From the NCBI GenBank assembly GCA_963580455.1, contig OY756968.1:18135996-18199995 (forward strand): a stretch of DNA of 64,000 bases. Reading direction: 5' to 3'. The notes under the pieces were generated by a model that saw nothing but the letters and a program-made list of their open reading frames with translations, ran no database searches and was not told the DNA's origin. Shown here in pieces: positions 36,844 through 49,579 of the stretch (positions are counted from its first letter, which is position 1; each line of letters begins with the position of its first letter). The stretch comes from Euonymus europaeus. Taxonomy: Eukaryota > Streptophyta > Magnoliopsida > Celastrales > Celastraceae. The position numbers were made by a program, and so were the translations under genes.

Positions 36844-38612
36844 TGTGATACCCCGACTCGCGAATAATATAGATAATGAATAAGATAGTGACACACGTAC
36901 AATGAAATGATAGTGAAACCGATAGATTAAATTCGGGTTAAACCAAATCAATACAAACAAATATATATACAATATGACTACTAAAGATTGTAAAAATTAT
37001 GGAAATCAAATTAAATGAGAATTGAATTAAAAGAAATAAACAAAGGAAAAATAAATAAATAAAAAGGAAATTTGAGAAGATTCCAGAGAAGGAGAAACAG
37101 AAAATAAAAGAATAAAAAAAAAACAGAAAAGAAAGTCAAGGGGAAAAAAAACAGAAACAGAGAAGAAAAAGAAAAAAAAAAGGAGAGAAACGCGATTTTC
37201 GCGTTCCAAACTTCGCCGGCTCCGATCTCCATCGTCCGGCCACCTCAGGCAACGAAACCGGTACCAATCTCTTCGTCTCTTCGAGACGTATGAAATCGGT
37301 TCAAGAATCACCGAAATCGGAGCTGTATATCTCCGGGAAAAGCCGTCGGAAGTTTCGGCCACCGCGAGCTTCGACAGCCGATTTCTCCCTCCTCCGATCT
37401 CCGATTGATGCAAGGCCACCACCGTTGAGTTCTTCTCGAAGAGTACTACAAAGCCCAGTTGGTAATTTCCGGCGAAAGTCGCCGGATCTCCGGTGACCCG
37501 AATAAGGGTATTTCGGGTACTATTTGACCCGTTTGATTTTTTTTCGGAACTGGTATATGAGGCTTAATGATGTACGTCGGGGAAGATTGTACGGGGAAGC
37601 ATTGGTTCGAGTAAGATGTGAGGCATGCTTCACAAGGTAGGGAATACTATAACTTTGCATTATTTTGGGAATTTTTGTAATTCTGTTTGATCGATGATTC
37701 TTGCGTTTATTTAATGGAGTTGTGAATTTCGGATATAAATGTTTGGTGGTAAAATGTGAAATGAATACTTGGGCCAAAGTGCCTACTGCTAATGTGGATT
37801 GCATGTGCATGTTTGAGTGTAGATGGTTGCTGTGTATAATTCTGCTATGTGGTAACCCCTGTTTCTCATTGAGAAAAGTGTTGTCTTTATACTGATTGCG
37901 TGTGATTGAACATTTGTTTATATTTGAGAATTATGGGAATTTTGGGGGATTGTGATGTGGAGATAGCAGAGATGTGGACATGGCCCTGTACGTACAGTGG
38001 GTGATAATCCGAGTAAGGATTCGCTATGCGGCCACATGGCGAAGGGTGGAAAGTCCGGGTAGAAGGGGAAACCTACCTTCCTTACTCGTAGATTGCTTCC
38101 GGCGAAGAGGTCGGTAAGCGGAGAAGAATGGTTCCGACGACGAGGTCGGGGAGAGGATGAGAAATGGGCTTCCGGCGAGAAGGTCGAGAAGCAGAGAAAA
38201 TGAAAATGAAATTGGAGTGTTGATAAATTAATATGTTGTTGTTGAGATTTAACTGTGATTATGTGTGTATGTATGCGGTATTCCCTACTGAGCTTCGGCT
38301 CACCCCCTACTTCCCATTGTTTTATTTTCAGGTGAAACAACCGTGACGAGACTGGGAGCGCAGACAGGACAGGGCAGTCGGTGTACATACCAGAGTCGCT
38401 GCGTAAGGGTTGAGTGGACCCGGTGAGTGGGGATGGCTGAGCTGGAGCCTCAACCGGTTATATGATACTATTATATACTTATAAATTTAACACCTATATT
38501 TTAAGTATATTGATAATTATATTATTTAAAATATTTTATTGATAATTGAAAAATAAAGAGTCGAGAGTGTGGTTTAGATACACGTCACGTGTCGGCGGGT
38601 CGGGGCGTGACA
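36844..38612 (+). mobile_element. Solo LTR (gypsy) nested in the 11-kb element
   Basis: A 1769-bp unit from TGTGATACCCCGACTCG to GGTCGGGGCGTGACA, flanked by perfect 5-bp duplications TATAT (36839-36843 and 38613-38617). Termini are TG and CA. No internal retroelement DNA remains, so it is a solo LTR left by LTR-LTR recombination. Inside are a long purine tract (about 37063-37190) and three tandem 36-bp units (38095-38202). It is the third nesting level: gypsy pol, then the 11-kb element, then this. Confidence 0.9.
38095..38202. repeat. Three tandem 36-bp repeats in the solo LTR
   Basis: Units 38095-38130, 38131-38166 and 38167-38202 share TTCCGGCGA, GAGGTCG and a GAGAA..ATG end with imperfect matches. 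They are GC-richer than their surroundings. Confidence 0.7.
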
Positions 38613-40883
38613 TATATATTCTCAATTTTAGCATAGTCTATAAAATAGATGGAAATAATAGTAATAAGGATAAATAAGTAAATAAATGAACCCTTGAGAA
38701 TAAATAAACCAATGGTAATTCATGGTAATTGAACAGTTAGAATAAATTATTAAGGCTAGAGTATGAAGATTAATATCTACTTAGAGTATTAAAGTGATTG
38801 ATGCAAGGTAATAACCGTTATGTTGAACGGGAGACCAAAGTCAAATGAGTTGTGATAAAGATAAATTTACACTGTTCCATAATATTGAATATTAAATTCC
38901 TCAAACCAGGAAAAAAAAAATTTAAACGACGCTATGAAGGAGTTTAAGGTAAAGGAGATATTAGTGCAATTACATAATAACACTGGGATATATCAATGTT
39001 ACTATAGTAAATACCTAACGCCTAAATGGAAAACTTTAACTATTTTGGAAACGATGTATGACTCAATATTGTGAGTGGTGATATTTTAACACAAATGAAA
39101 AGTGAGTGCTTCGGGATAGGAATTAAGAAATTATTATATGAATTGTTGAGGGTATATTTGTACTCGAATGTTTATTTAATAAGAATGCAAAATTGTCATA
39201 AAGGCATGTATACTTACCTTGAATAAATATGCGTATACATGTAAATAAGAAATATGTGGCATTAGCATAAGGTGATTGTATATGGAGTGATGGGTATGTA
39301 CTGTATATATATAAAATGGCTAACGTTGATAATATATTTCTAGCGTGAAGGTACGTATGTATGTGTGGAATATTTAATTTAGTTAAATACTACAACTATA
39401 ACTACTGATAAGTAATGGTGGACAATATTGGGGTAATGGAACACCGTAGTTCATAGTAAGGTATATAGGACGACGTTGGTAGATAATATTTTAGTGTAGA
39501 TTAAGCGCAAACGCTTCATTGTGAGTATTAATTAATTTGTGTTTATATTTACCGAAAAATTTAATTATTTAGATGTTGTATAGGTGTGCCTAGAATATAT
39601 CAGTACATATACATGCATATTGGAAATAAGTCAACAATCGAAATTGTCGCATAAGAGTGATTAGTACATAATATATAGTATGGGTATTGAAGGAACCAGG
39701 TTATACATAGAATACTTAAACGAGAGCATAATGGTGGCACCAAACAGATTAGGCATTATATGATTCGTTGAGGGAGTAGTACACATAAATACGAATTTGT
39801 ATTTCTAAATGAATTAAGATTAATAAAATTGAATTATATTTTCCTTATGTGACAGGGAATAGGTTTTTGTTGTATTTTTTTTTAAAAGAATAAGTTGAAT
39901 ATGTAATATGCTTATTGGGGGGTATGAACATTAGTTTTGGATTTCAAATGAAAGTAAAGTCAGGGTTGTGACTATAATAACTGATATTTAACTATGATAT
40001 GTACATGGAATGTTGACCCGTTGATTAGTTAAGTAGTTATATTTAGGGACTTATAATTAGGTTGAAGTTATTGAAGTAATTGTATATTAAATAAATATCC
40101 TTTTATATGTGGTTGCTCAGCGGTGAGATAAGTATATATTGAAATATGAGTAAAGCGCCGGCCTATAGGCCTTGGGGTTACAATAATTATTGTACTTACG
40201 TTATACCGTGATATTGTCATATTGTGGATCTAATTGTGAATATGTTTATGTAAAAATGTGTACATTGATGTTTTGTGAATTAATTGTTTGTACTATATTA
40301 TCAAAATATTTATATAGATATATAAAATTATTGTAAACTCATGACACTTAATTTTGAATAAATAGTTTGGGAATGAGTTAGGGTAGGTAAGGAAATGGTA
40401 AGAAATGAAATATGGTGAAATTAGATGTTGGGGTATATAGACGGATGTTCACAGTTTTATTATAATTAACGGAATGGAAAAAAAAAATAAAAAAAAATAA
40501 AAATAGTGATAATAGTTATAGGTAAAAGTTCCTGATGATTATCAGTATAGGTGGCACGAGATAGTATTTAAGGATAAATCAAATAATGCACCTTAGTAGT
40601 GTAAGTGGAGAAAGGTGATGGCGTTGTCATTGGAACGATAGTAATGATAAATATAGTATATAGTAATACTCAGTATTATGTGTATAAATGGTACGACTTG
40701 GTTGTGCTAGAAGAAGTGTGGCTTTACGGTGTATCAAGGTTAATCTCAGTCGAGTGATCAATATTTTATATAAGATCGATAGGTGATGAAGAATTTTAAC
40801 TTAATGGAAGGAATAAGAATTAATAAACTGAAGTTGATTAATACGCAAATTTCGAGGACGAAATTTTTATAAGGAGGGGAGAC
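38613..40883. other. Non-coding interior of the 11-kb element
   Basis: AT-rich, with no frame resembling a retroelement protein. It ends in the phrase ATTTCGAGGACGAAATTTTT and a purine tract AAGGAGGGGAGAC (40871-40883) that would prime plus-strand synthesis. Confidence 0.7.
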
Positions 40884-43108
40884 TGTAACACCCCCAATCT
40901 TCGAATAAGCTGTAGTGGTAGATGGGGTAAAATAGGTGATGTCATGTGCGATCTAAGTTTGATTATAATATTTTTCATAAATTCTGTAGTGAAATTATAA
41001 GTCGTGAGCACAAGAATTATCGAAAACGAGATTAAAATGAAATTACCATAAATTATGGAAGTTAAATACAAAAATATAATAATAAATACGATAATGGCAA
41101 TCTTGTAAATACAGATAGGTAATTTGCGTAATTAGCTGGTAAAAGCAAGGGCATGATGGTAAAAGACAAAATAACAATTAAAATGAATATAAAAAAATGG
41201 CACGAGGCCCGAAGTGAAACCCTTGGCCAGAGGGATGACCGGGTGTATGGAGGCGGAGACGGAACGCGATTTTTCGGCAACGGCGAGGAATCGGGAATCT
41301 GACACCATTGGAAGGAAGAGCACGGCAGCAGCAACTCAACTGTACTATTTTCGGATCGAAAAGAGTTGAGCTTCGCCGCCAACGGAGGAGAAGAAGACCA
41401 CGGGCCGCGAACTTTGACGCCGGATTTCTCGAGATTCCGGCCACCATTCAGGTATATAATAGAATCGATGGGTTCGTCGTTCCATTGGTGACCTGATTAT
41501 GGTCAACGTGAGGTCCGCCGCCGCCGCTTAATCGGCGGTGACCCGTAACTGATGCGAGTCGGGTCTGTTAGACCCATTAGCATGGGCGACCGGGTCAAGC
41601 TGACCCGGTTAGAGTTTTAATTTAATTAATTATTTAATAATTAATGTAATTAGTTGTTTTAAGTTATTTATATTAAGATAATGGTATTGATAATTAAGTT
41701 GAATAAAAGACAATGATGATATTAATAAATCAATTAAAGACAATAAAATTGACAAATTATTGTATATGTTGTACGGGTATGTAAGACCCGTTAGGAGTGA
41801 CCACCGGGTTGAGCTGTCCCGATTGGATATTATTTTAAGTAATTAATTGTAGCAAGTTAATTATAATAAGTTAATGATATTAATAAAATAAATTGATTAG
41901 AATATATTATTATTAATAAATGAATTAAAGATTGTGGGATTAATAAATAATTATCGAGATTGTATGGGTTTCAGGAACTCATATTAGTAATTAAATTATG
42001 AGGATTACGAGTGCACATCACGGTAAGTAATACTCAACTGTATTACGGAACAATGCAATTTATGAATTGTATGTGCTATTGTTTATGTAAATCGATTGGC
42101 TATTGATACGTATTTGATTGGAGTTTTCACGATGTGTTACGTGTAAATTATGATATGTATGGTTTGTTTATATTATAACTGTATTGAAAGTGTTGTTGTA
42201 TACTGTGATTGGATGGCTGGTCTGTAATGTATTTCTATGCAGAATGTAATGTGTACTGTTATGTGCTTCAATTGATTATAATGATGAGACTGATATGATG
42301 ATGGTCTTGATGTATTAAAAGTGATTCGTTATATATGTTTCATTGATGTATTAAATATTGTTCATAAGCACGATCCATTGCATTACATGAAAAGGAACAG
42401 TTCGGTTGAGGGAAAAGGTGTTTTTACGAACCAGGTATTGCTGCTACAGGGAGGGTGTATGGAAAGGTTAAGGTTGAGGTTATTATTGAAACGGTACCTT
42501 TGAGATACAAAAGAGGAAAAATCCCGACCGGTTGCTCTGTAGCAGTTTACCTTGGTTAAGGGCCCGAGTACTGGAATAAGGATTTAAATGGCTTACTGTT
42601 TTACTGATAATGAGGTTCATGTGCATTCATGCATAAGTATTACTTGCTGAGCCTCGGCTCACTATGTTCCGTGATGCAGGTATTGAATTCTTAGATGATT
42701 ATGCTGAGCTAGGAGTTGATGGTATCGCCGTAAATCCATGAAGAAGATGCTCATGTGACGGGATTTAGTTTCCACAGAAGATTAATCAATTAAGCTTTTC
42801 ATTTATTTACGCACTTATAATTAATAGCTTTGATGTATAGTAATAAATGTAGATTCGGAAAACCCGGATGAGAAGTATAGGATTTACGGTAATATTCTTA
42901 GAGGATATTAATTGGAGGTTATTGTTTATTTAAAATTTAAAATATATAAGATGACGCCTTAAATTCAGATTTGGTTAGTATTAACTTGGTGGAATTGTTT
43001 CTTGCAGTGGATCTGTGTAAATATAATGGTGAGTATTTTGTTGAAAAAAAATAAGTAGCGTTCTGGACTACAAGCCGGTAAGTAGGTTTCGTGGGACGGG
43101 GCGTTACA
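40884..43108 (+). repeat. 3' LTR of the 11-kb element
   Basis: 2225 bp, paired with 32079-34294. Small differences are scattered, with more of them in the first 500 bp, and there are small indels such as a TTTAAAA duplication near 42932. Confidence 0.95.
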
Positions 43109-43965
43109 TTTTATGCTTGGGACTTTGACTTTATAGGACCTTTTCCTTCATCTAAAGGTTATTTATATATCTTACTTGTCGTGGATTATGTTTCAAAATG
43201 GTTGAAAGAATTTCCATCCAAAACTAATGATTCTCAAGTTGTTCTCAAATTTCTTAAAGAACATATTTTTACACGTTTTGGAGCATCTAGTGCAATCATT
43301 AGTGATGGAGGGTCCCAATTCAATAACAAACTATTTGCAATATTATTGAGCAAATATGGAGTGAATCATAAGGTGTCCATACCATATCATCCACAAACAA
43401 GTGGACACGTTGAAATTTGTAATATGGAAATTAAGCGGATATTGGAAAAGACTGTGAGTTCCTCACGCAAGGATTATTCTGATCAACTTGTAGATGCTCT
43501 ATGGGCTTATCGTATAACCTGTAAAATCCAATTGGAATGTCACCATACAAGTTATTTTTTGGCAAACCCTGCCACTTATAAGTTAAATTAGAGGACAAAG
43601 CATACTTGACTATCAAACAGTATAATTTTGAGATGAAGGTTGCAAGAGAGCAACAGAAGTTACAGTTGAGTGAGTTGGAAGAACTCCACAATGAAGCATA
43701 TCAAAGCTCTAAAATTTATGAGGAGAAGACCAAGGTCTATCATGAAAAATCATATTGAGAAAGCATTTTGAACCTGGGCAGAAAGTCTTGTTATATAACT
43801 CATGTCTCTGACTATTCCCAAGTAAGCTCAGTTCACGATGGTATGGACCATTTCTTATTACTCATGTTTTTTTTTGCATGGTGTAGTGAATATTCAACAC
43901 CTAAAGACTGCAAGTATTTTTAAGGTGAATGGCCATTAACTCAAGGAATATTTAAAGCCTGCAAT
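43109..43965 (+). pseudogene. Athila-like gypsy pol, right part (integrase core and C-terminus)
   Basis: It continues the frame broken at 32078: WDFDFIGPFPSS, YILLVVDYVSKWLKEFPSK, AIISDGGSQFNNKLF (second catalytic Asp), VSIPYHPQTSGHVEI (Glu region) and DYSDQLVDALWAYR. Beyond a stop near 43591, shifted frames still show a KVLLYNS- and SRWYGPF-like integrase C-terminus up to about 43960. The integrase D-D-E residues are visible, but the gene is interrupted and has stops. Confidence 0.88.
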
Positions 43966-44339
43966 AGAACATGTGCTTTCTTCGAGATCATTTTCTGTTA
44001 TTCTTTGTTTGATCTAGATCTAGAAGGAGACTTTTCGATGTATCCTCAAATCATTTGATCTTTTTAGCAAACTCTTCTAGAATTATGACACTCTTCTAGA
44101 ACTCAGCCAGTTTATCATGTTCATATAGTATCACGCTTAAATTCACCACAACAGACATATATATACTCATATTTAGGATATCCACCTACCTATGATGTCG
44201 TTGTAGGCTTTAAAGCGCCAATCTCTGTGTCTAGAGAGGAGATGATTGATGATATGTATCAAGGGCAACAAAATCGGAATGCTACTGCTACATGCCGATC
44301 TTATTTACCATCAAAGTTGTGGTTTCTTGATGATGCTGC

Positions 44340-44440
44340 CCGATCTAACCTTTGATAGGATTTACATGGATAGTATTCTTAAGGCGAAACTCTTTGTGGA
44401 GAAAAAATCAACAAAGATCAACAAATGTTTTTGTTTTGAA
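44340..44440 (+). pseudogene. Relict of retroelement-associated plant domain
   Basis: FDRIYMDSILKAKLFVEKKS matches the motif in 20137-20535 on the other strand. It lies after the gypsy integrase and probably belongs to the same element. 44440-44970 has short frames with no recognised motif. Confidence 0.45.
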
Positions 44441-44974
44441 CCTTGTGGGCATGGAATAGTTTTGATGAATGTAGACTAACAAGGATATATTCCATCTGCA
44501 AGATAATATCTCATATTGTAGTGATGACCATTAATAATGTAGTGTGCATCAAGAGCATTTCCATTGGCCAGTGCCACAAAATAGCTGATTTTTGTAGAAC
44601 ATTTATGTCATTTAGAGAGCTGGGCATTCCAAACAATGCATGTCAAATCCAAAGAAATTTAAAAGCGACAGTTTCTAAAATAATGGTATGTGTACGACAA
44701 TGATCCATGTACATCCTTTGCTAGGCAGTAGGGCAATTCCTCCAATTCCAGAGCATACAATCAATACCAAGGATACATGAAAATCCATGTTCCTCATTAT
44801 GAGCTAATAGATGATGTACATCATTTAGATAAGGCACCCTCGAATATCATTCATAAAAAACTGCTACAACTCCTTGGACAAAATGCCTTAGACTATCAAT
44901 TGCGGTACTCTCGCCTATTTGTATGTACTCATCTAAGAAATTGGCTAGAATCCCATACACGAGGATCCTAATCG

Positions 44975-46257
44975 CCATCGTAATTTTTTGAAGGGCAGAG
45001 AGACCAAGAACTCCAGCTGCATTTCGTTTCTAAGCAAAATAAGCATCATTCGTAGCTACACCATTTGAAATGTGAAGAAAAAGATTTTGACTCATTCAAA
45101 ATATTCTTCTAAATAGACCTTCATGATAAACCAGATCTTGACCGAAGTAGTCATTCCATTGTCTAGAGTGGCCATCAGCATAATTGCAATGAACTATTCT
45201 ATGTCCAGGAATGCAACCTTGATGGTCAATTCATCTCCTCCTACTAGCTTCCTGATCATCTGCCTTTTGTGCTGAAAAAAGTTGTTTCAACTCATCTTTA
45301 GAGTTAGAGTCGAAACTAAGAAATTCCCTCAAAAATTTCAAAACTAGAACTTGGGTGATCCATGGATTTGTTTGAGAATAAGATTTTTTGATGTGAATTG
45401 TTTAATGAAATGAATGATAGACTAAACTATTTATAAAAATAAAGTATAGGAAAAGAATGGAAACCCAATTTACGTACCCATTGTTGGAGTAAAATCAAAT
45501 AAAATGTGGTATGCAAACAAGTATTCAAGGTGCATTCTCTTGTTGGAGATGCCCTAAGTGTCCAGATGTTGTTGGACAATTGCAAGTAACTTCAACTCTG
45601 TCATCCAAAATTTGGAATTATTTCAATTTCATCACTCAAGTAGCTTTTCTTAATGCCTACATGGCTTAAAAAATCAACAATAATTATTTTTCATTCCTTG
45701 AGTGTAAAATATACTTATATATTTTTCAAAAATTGACAGATGGTTTTCTTTTCGTTCTTTTTTGTCTTCTTTAACAAAATTTCATTTCCTACCCCTCTTT
45801 TGTCATCTTGGCATACATTCTCCAATAACTTTTTCAGGTTCCCAATAAGTCTCTGCGATGCTATCGATAACTACTCAAGTGACTATCAAAAGTAATGGTG
45901 GCATAGTAGGTCGTGAGAAGTAAATTCAAGGACGAACAATGTTGTCTAAAAGCTTGGATTATAGTGGAGGTAAGCGTAAGAAATTGGATAAGTGTCAATT
46001 TGACTATATTTTTAAAATAAAAATAAGTGTCAATTTCATCGTTCTACTTATAAGAACGAGTCAGTCAAGACCCTATACTTCAAAAGATGTCAGGGCAGCA
46101 AAAAATTAAGATTCAACCATCAAAAAACTTGTTTGTATCAAAATTAAAAATAGAGGAGTTCAAATGACTCATTTTAAAGTAAAAAAAGATTTAATTGATC
46201 TATTTTAATAAATAGAATGATCAAATATCTCTCTAAAAAAAAGGAGAAAATGATAGG
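44975..46257. other. Non-coding spacer with repeat
   Basis: No gene is supported. 45980-46245 is the partner of the dispersed repeat at 6190-6890. It ends where the left MULE begins. Confidence 0.5.
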
Positions 46258-46287
46258 TATCCCTAAAGCTTGCATCCATAAGTATAC

Positions 46288-46330
46288 ATAATCTATGTGG
46301 CATTACACATCAGCATGCCACATAGATTAT
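46288..46330. repeat. Perfect hairpin at the MULE 1 left end
   Basis: ATAATCTATGTGGCA (46288-46302) and TGCCACATAGATTAT (46316-46330) are exact reverse complements with a 13-nt loop. The arm includes the conserved terminal word of both MULEs. Confidence 0.85.
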
Positions 46331-47230
46331 TACACAGTGGTCAAGCTCGTTTTTCAAGAAAGAAACATTGGAGTTCCCGCTTCTCTCTCTTATTGTCTGA
46401 AATGCATTGATTAGAATTAAGTTCTACCCGTTTCTCTTTCTTGTTGTCTAAAATATTCATTAACTAGAGTTAAGTTCTACTAAGCTTCACATTTGTAGCT
46501 ATCGTGTTTTTGCTTCGTGTTTTTGGGCATTCCCCTCTGTCGATATTGATGGAAGAATCTGGAGGAAAGACGATATCGACGTCATCTTTTAGGTATGTAG
46601 ATCTGGTGATGTGGATTTCTTATTTCATCCCTAACCTATTTTCAAATCGATGTAATATGGTAGGTCATATAGATTATGTGATTTTTTCGATGATCAGTAC
46701 ATTGGAAGTTCTGTTTTTCCTGCGAATTTGTGTGTTGTTTTGGAGTTTTAGGGTTCATGTGACATGGAGATTGGATTTGGATTGTTGTAGACCGATGTTG
46801 TGTTTGGGTATGTAGTGATGTTCTGTTGTAGATATACATTTCCTTTTTTATTAGGGTTTTCTTTTTCGGGTTGTATTAAATTTGGGGAAGGAGTTTAGTG
46901 CAGTGTATGTTGATGTAATTACATTATATTACAGTGTCAACACTCGTAGTTGCATTGTCACATATAAAGGAAAATGCAATGTGATAATATAAAGCATTGT
47001 AATTTACTTTTAGCCGCATTTTGTTACAGCAAACATGACTTTTTAGCATACCGATTTTGGATAGCAATTTGAACAATTTACATACATTGTTGTGATATAT
47101 TAATATACAATGTAAAAACAGTGTCAGTTATTCTATTATCTTCATAACTGCATTTCCTCATACAATACTGGAGTTTTTAAGCTTGTAGTCATGATTTTTT
47201 TAATTTTGTTACAGTGGGACAATGCTCAAC

Positions 47231-48548
47231 ATGGTAGAGCCTGTTGAAAGTGTATATGAGGTCATTGAACCCTTTGGGACAAATGTGTCGACCCCGGGGA
47301 TGTTGTTTGATTGTGTCGATGACATTTTTAACTTTTATCGAGATTATGGAATTGCAAATGGGTTCTCTGTAAAGAAGAGGTCTATAACGAAGGATGCAAA
47401 GGGGGTTCATAAATATTTGACTTTTACCTGTGGCAGATCAGATAAATTTCATAGTCGCTCAAAAATACCAGTTAACCATCGTGCTCATTCTAAGAACGAA
47501 TGCAAGGGTAGATAGGCAGCTAGGCTATCGGCTGATGCTAAATGAGAGATTACAATGTTTGATGATGACCATAATCACATTTTGAGTCCCACACAATCAA
47601 GATACTTCAGATGCAATAGGGAGATAAGTCTGCATGTTAAGAGACAATTGGAAATCAATGACATTGCAGGGATCAGGCCGAACAAAAGCCATAATGCTTT
47701 TGTGATTGAAGTGGGTGAGCATGATGAGTTGCCATTTTTGGAGAGAGATACTCGTAATGTCATTTCTAGAGCGAGGGGAATTCGTCTCGGTGTTGGTGAT
47801 GCCGATGCGATGCGATGCAAAGTTATTTCTTGAGAATGCAATCTAATAATGAGGGGCGGTTGAGGAATGTGTTCTGGGCTGATCCTCGTAGTAGGGCAGC
47901 ATATCAAGAGTTTGGTAATGTTATTACATTTGATACAACATATCTCACTAACAAATATGACATGCCATTTGCTCCGTTTGTCGGTGTTAATCACCATGGT
48001 CATTCAATTCTTCTTGGATGTGGTCTCATATCAAGCAAGGACACAAATACTTTTGTTTGGTTATTTAGTACCTCGCTAGCTTGTATGGGTGGGGTTCCTT
48101 CTCAGGGTATTATTACTGACCAAGACAGAGCAATGAAGAATGCTATTGAGATTGTTTTCCCAAACACTAGACATAGATGGTGTTTGTGGCATATAATGAA
48201 GAAGGTGCCTGAGAAATTGGAGTCTCACACAGAGTATGAATCCATAACCAAGTTGTTGGGTGCTACAATATATGATTCACAAAGCATAGATGATTTTGAA
48301 GGTAATTTCATTGTATTTGATGTTCATTTACATTGTCCTTCTAGTTTTCACAGTTCATTATTACATTGCATGATTCATAATTTACATTGTTTTATACATT
48401 ATTACATTGTATGATTCCTAATTTACATTGTTTCATACTAGAAATGTTACAATATCATGTTGTATTGTAATATTTTTTATTTTCATTTTTGCAGAAACAT
48501 GGAGGATGTTGATTTATCTTCATGCATTGGAGGGGAATTATTGGCTCT
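47231..48548 (+). pseudogene. FAR1-like MULE transposase, truncated (MULE 1)
   Basis: The ATG at 47231 follows a TTGTTACAG acceptor, as in the relative at 57950. It contains the FAR1 DNA-binding domain (FNFYRDYGIANGFSVKKRS, FDDDHNHILSP), the linker VKRQLEINDIAGIRPNKSHN, and the MULE core with FDTTYLTNKYDMPFAPFVGV (first Asp) and GIITDQDRAMKNAIEIVFPN (second Asp). Lesions are stops at 47513 and 47541 (Trp to stop), a frameshift near 47815, and about 12 codons missing before RLRNVFWADP. Exon 1 ends at a GTAATT donor (48301). Exon 2 survives only as 48495-48548 (MLIYLHALEGNYWL). The Glu region and SWIM finger are gone. It is inactive. Confidence 0.9.
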
Positions 48549-48674
48549 CATATATGTATTCAAAAAAGGAGATGTGGATGATGAAACCTTCACGTTTATG
48601 AGACTTTGTAGATGATGAAACTGTTGATTTTTGCTTGATACATGTGTGAAAATTGGGTGATGATGTGCAGTGAT

Positions 48675-49500
48675 GTAAGTTACTACGGTAGAAGTAGTAA
48701 GTTACTTCAGCTGTGTGGGCTTTAAGATTTTAATGTATGAGCTTTTAATTCTTATTGCATGATGGGCTTTATGTAACGTGGTGTATGTGTTTGTGTTTAA
48801 TTGAATGACTTATACAATTGTGATAAGTATTCTATTCTTATTTGGCTATCCATGTGAGAGTATATGAGAGTTAGTGGTCTATTAGGAAATAAGATAGTGT
48901 GAATGCTACATGTGGAGATATTCTTATTTTTTACCATGCTTATGTTATCACTTCCAGTATTGGATGTGTGCTATATCTTTTCAGGTGATAGATTGATAAG
49001 ATTGCTTGTGGGAAAAGAAGTCTTCATATTCAAGACACACGTTGGGCTTAAATACTCCATGCAAGCTAGTTTTGTAGTTACCGAAGTTACTATTTTTAAG
49101 AGAGATTGAAGCTTTGATTTTTGTAACTTCATAAGAACAAATCACTTCATTGTTTCATGTGTGAATTTGAGTGTTTAATAAGTGATTTGTAGTGAGAGTT
49201 TTTGTATTAGAAATTATCATTTGTGAGTTACTTGTGTATGAAGACTCTTGAGGGATTCAAGGGTGGATTCTACCTTGTTAAGGTTGAGTGAGGTTGAAGC
49301 AATACCACTGAATGGAAGGGATGAGCGATGTCTTTAGTTCAAAGATAGGGTTGTAACTCCTAATTCGTTTTAGTGAATTGTTCCTCAAGGTTAGTCGCTC
49401 ATAGACTCGAGGTTTTTTCCCAGGATGGGTTTTCCTCTTAAAATTCTTGGTGTTGTTTTCGTTTATTTTTTCTGCAATTTTAATTTCCATATTTGTTGGC
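48675..49500 (+). mobile_element. Probable copia LTR inside MULE 1
   Basis: It reads like a plant copia LTR: a TATA-poor promoter region, a region with GATTTGTAGTGAG, then GTGGATTCTACCTTG, GTGAATTGTTCCTCAAGG, a GGTTTTTTCCC and GGGTTTTCC pair, and a T-rich end. The ends and target duplication are not resolved. It separates the truncated transposase from the right arm. Confidence 0.4.
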
Positions 49501-49579
49501 TAATGATCTTGGTGAGAAACACCAACTTTTAGAAACCTTCACTTTTGAGGTTGCTTTTCCTTTATTTTTCATTAGTGGA

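Larger units (their letters stand above)
32079..43108 (+). mobile_element. 11-kb non-autonomous LTR retrotransposon (LARD-like) nested in gypsy pol
   Basis: Two long LTRs (32079-34294 and 40884-43108) flank 6.6 kb. Target duplications TTTTA (32074-32078 and 43109-43113) are perfect and the termini are TG and CA. A TTGGTATCAGAG primer site follows the left LTR and a purine tract (40871-40883) precedes the right one. The LTR ends and the ATTTCGAGGACGAAATTTTT phrase before the purine tract resemble the Tekay/Del chromovirus group. After subtracting the nested solo LTR, the interior of about 4.8 kb contains no gag, protease, RT or integrase that I can recognise. It fits a large retrotransposon derivative mobilised in trans. 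LTR divergence by eye is about two percent, so it is much younger than its host element. Confidence 0.9.

Noticed and set aside
37011..37422. Phe/Leu-rich minus-strand frames
   Set aside because: These are artefacts of the purine tract in the solo LTR.
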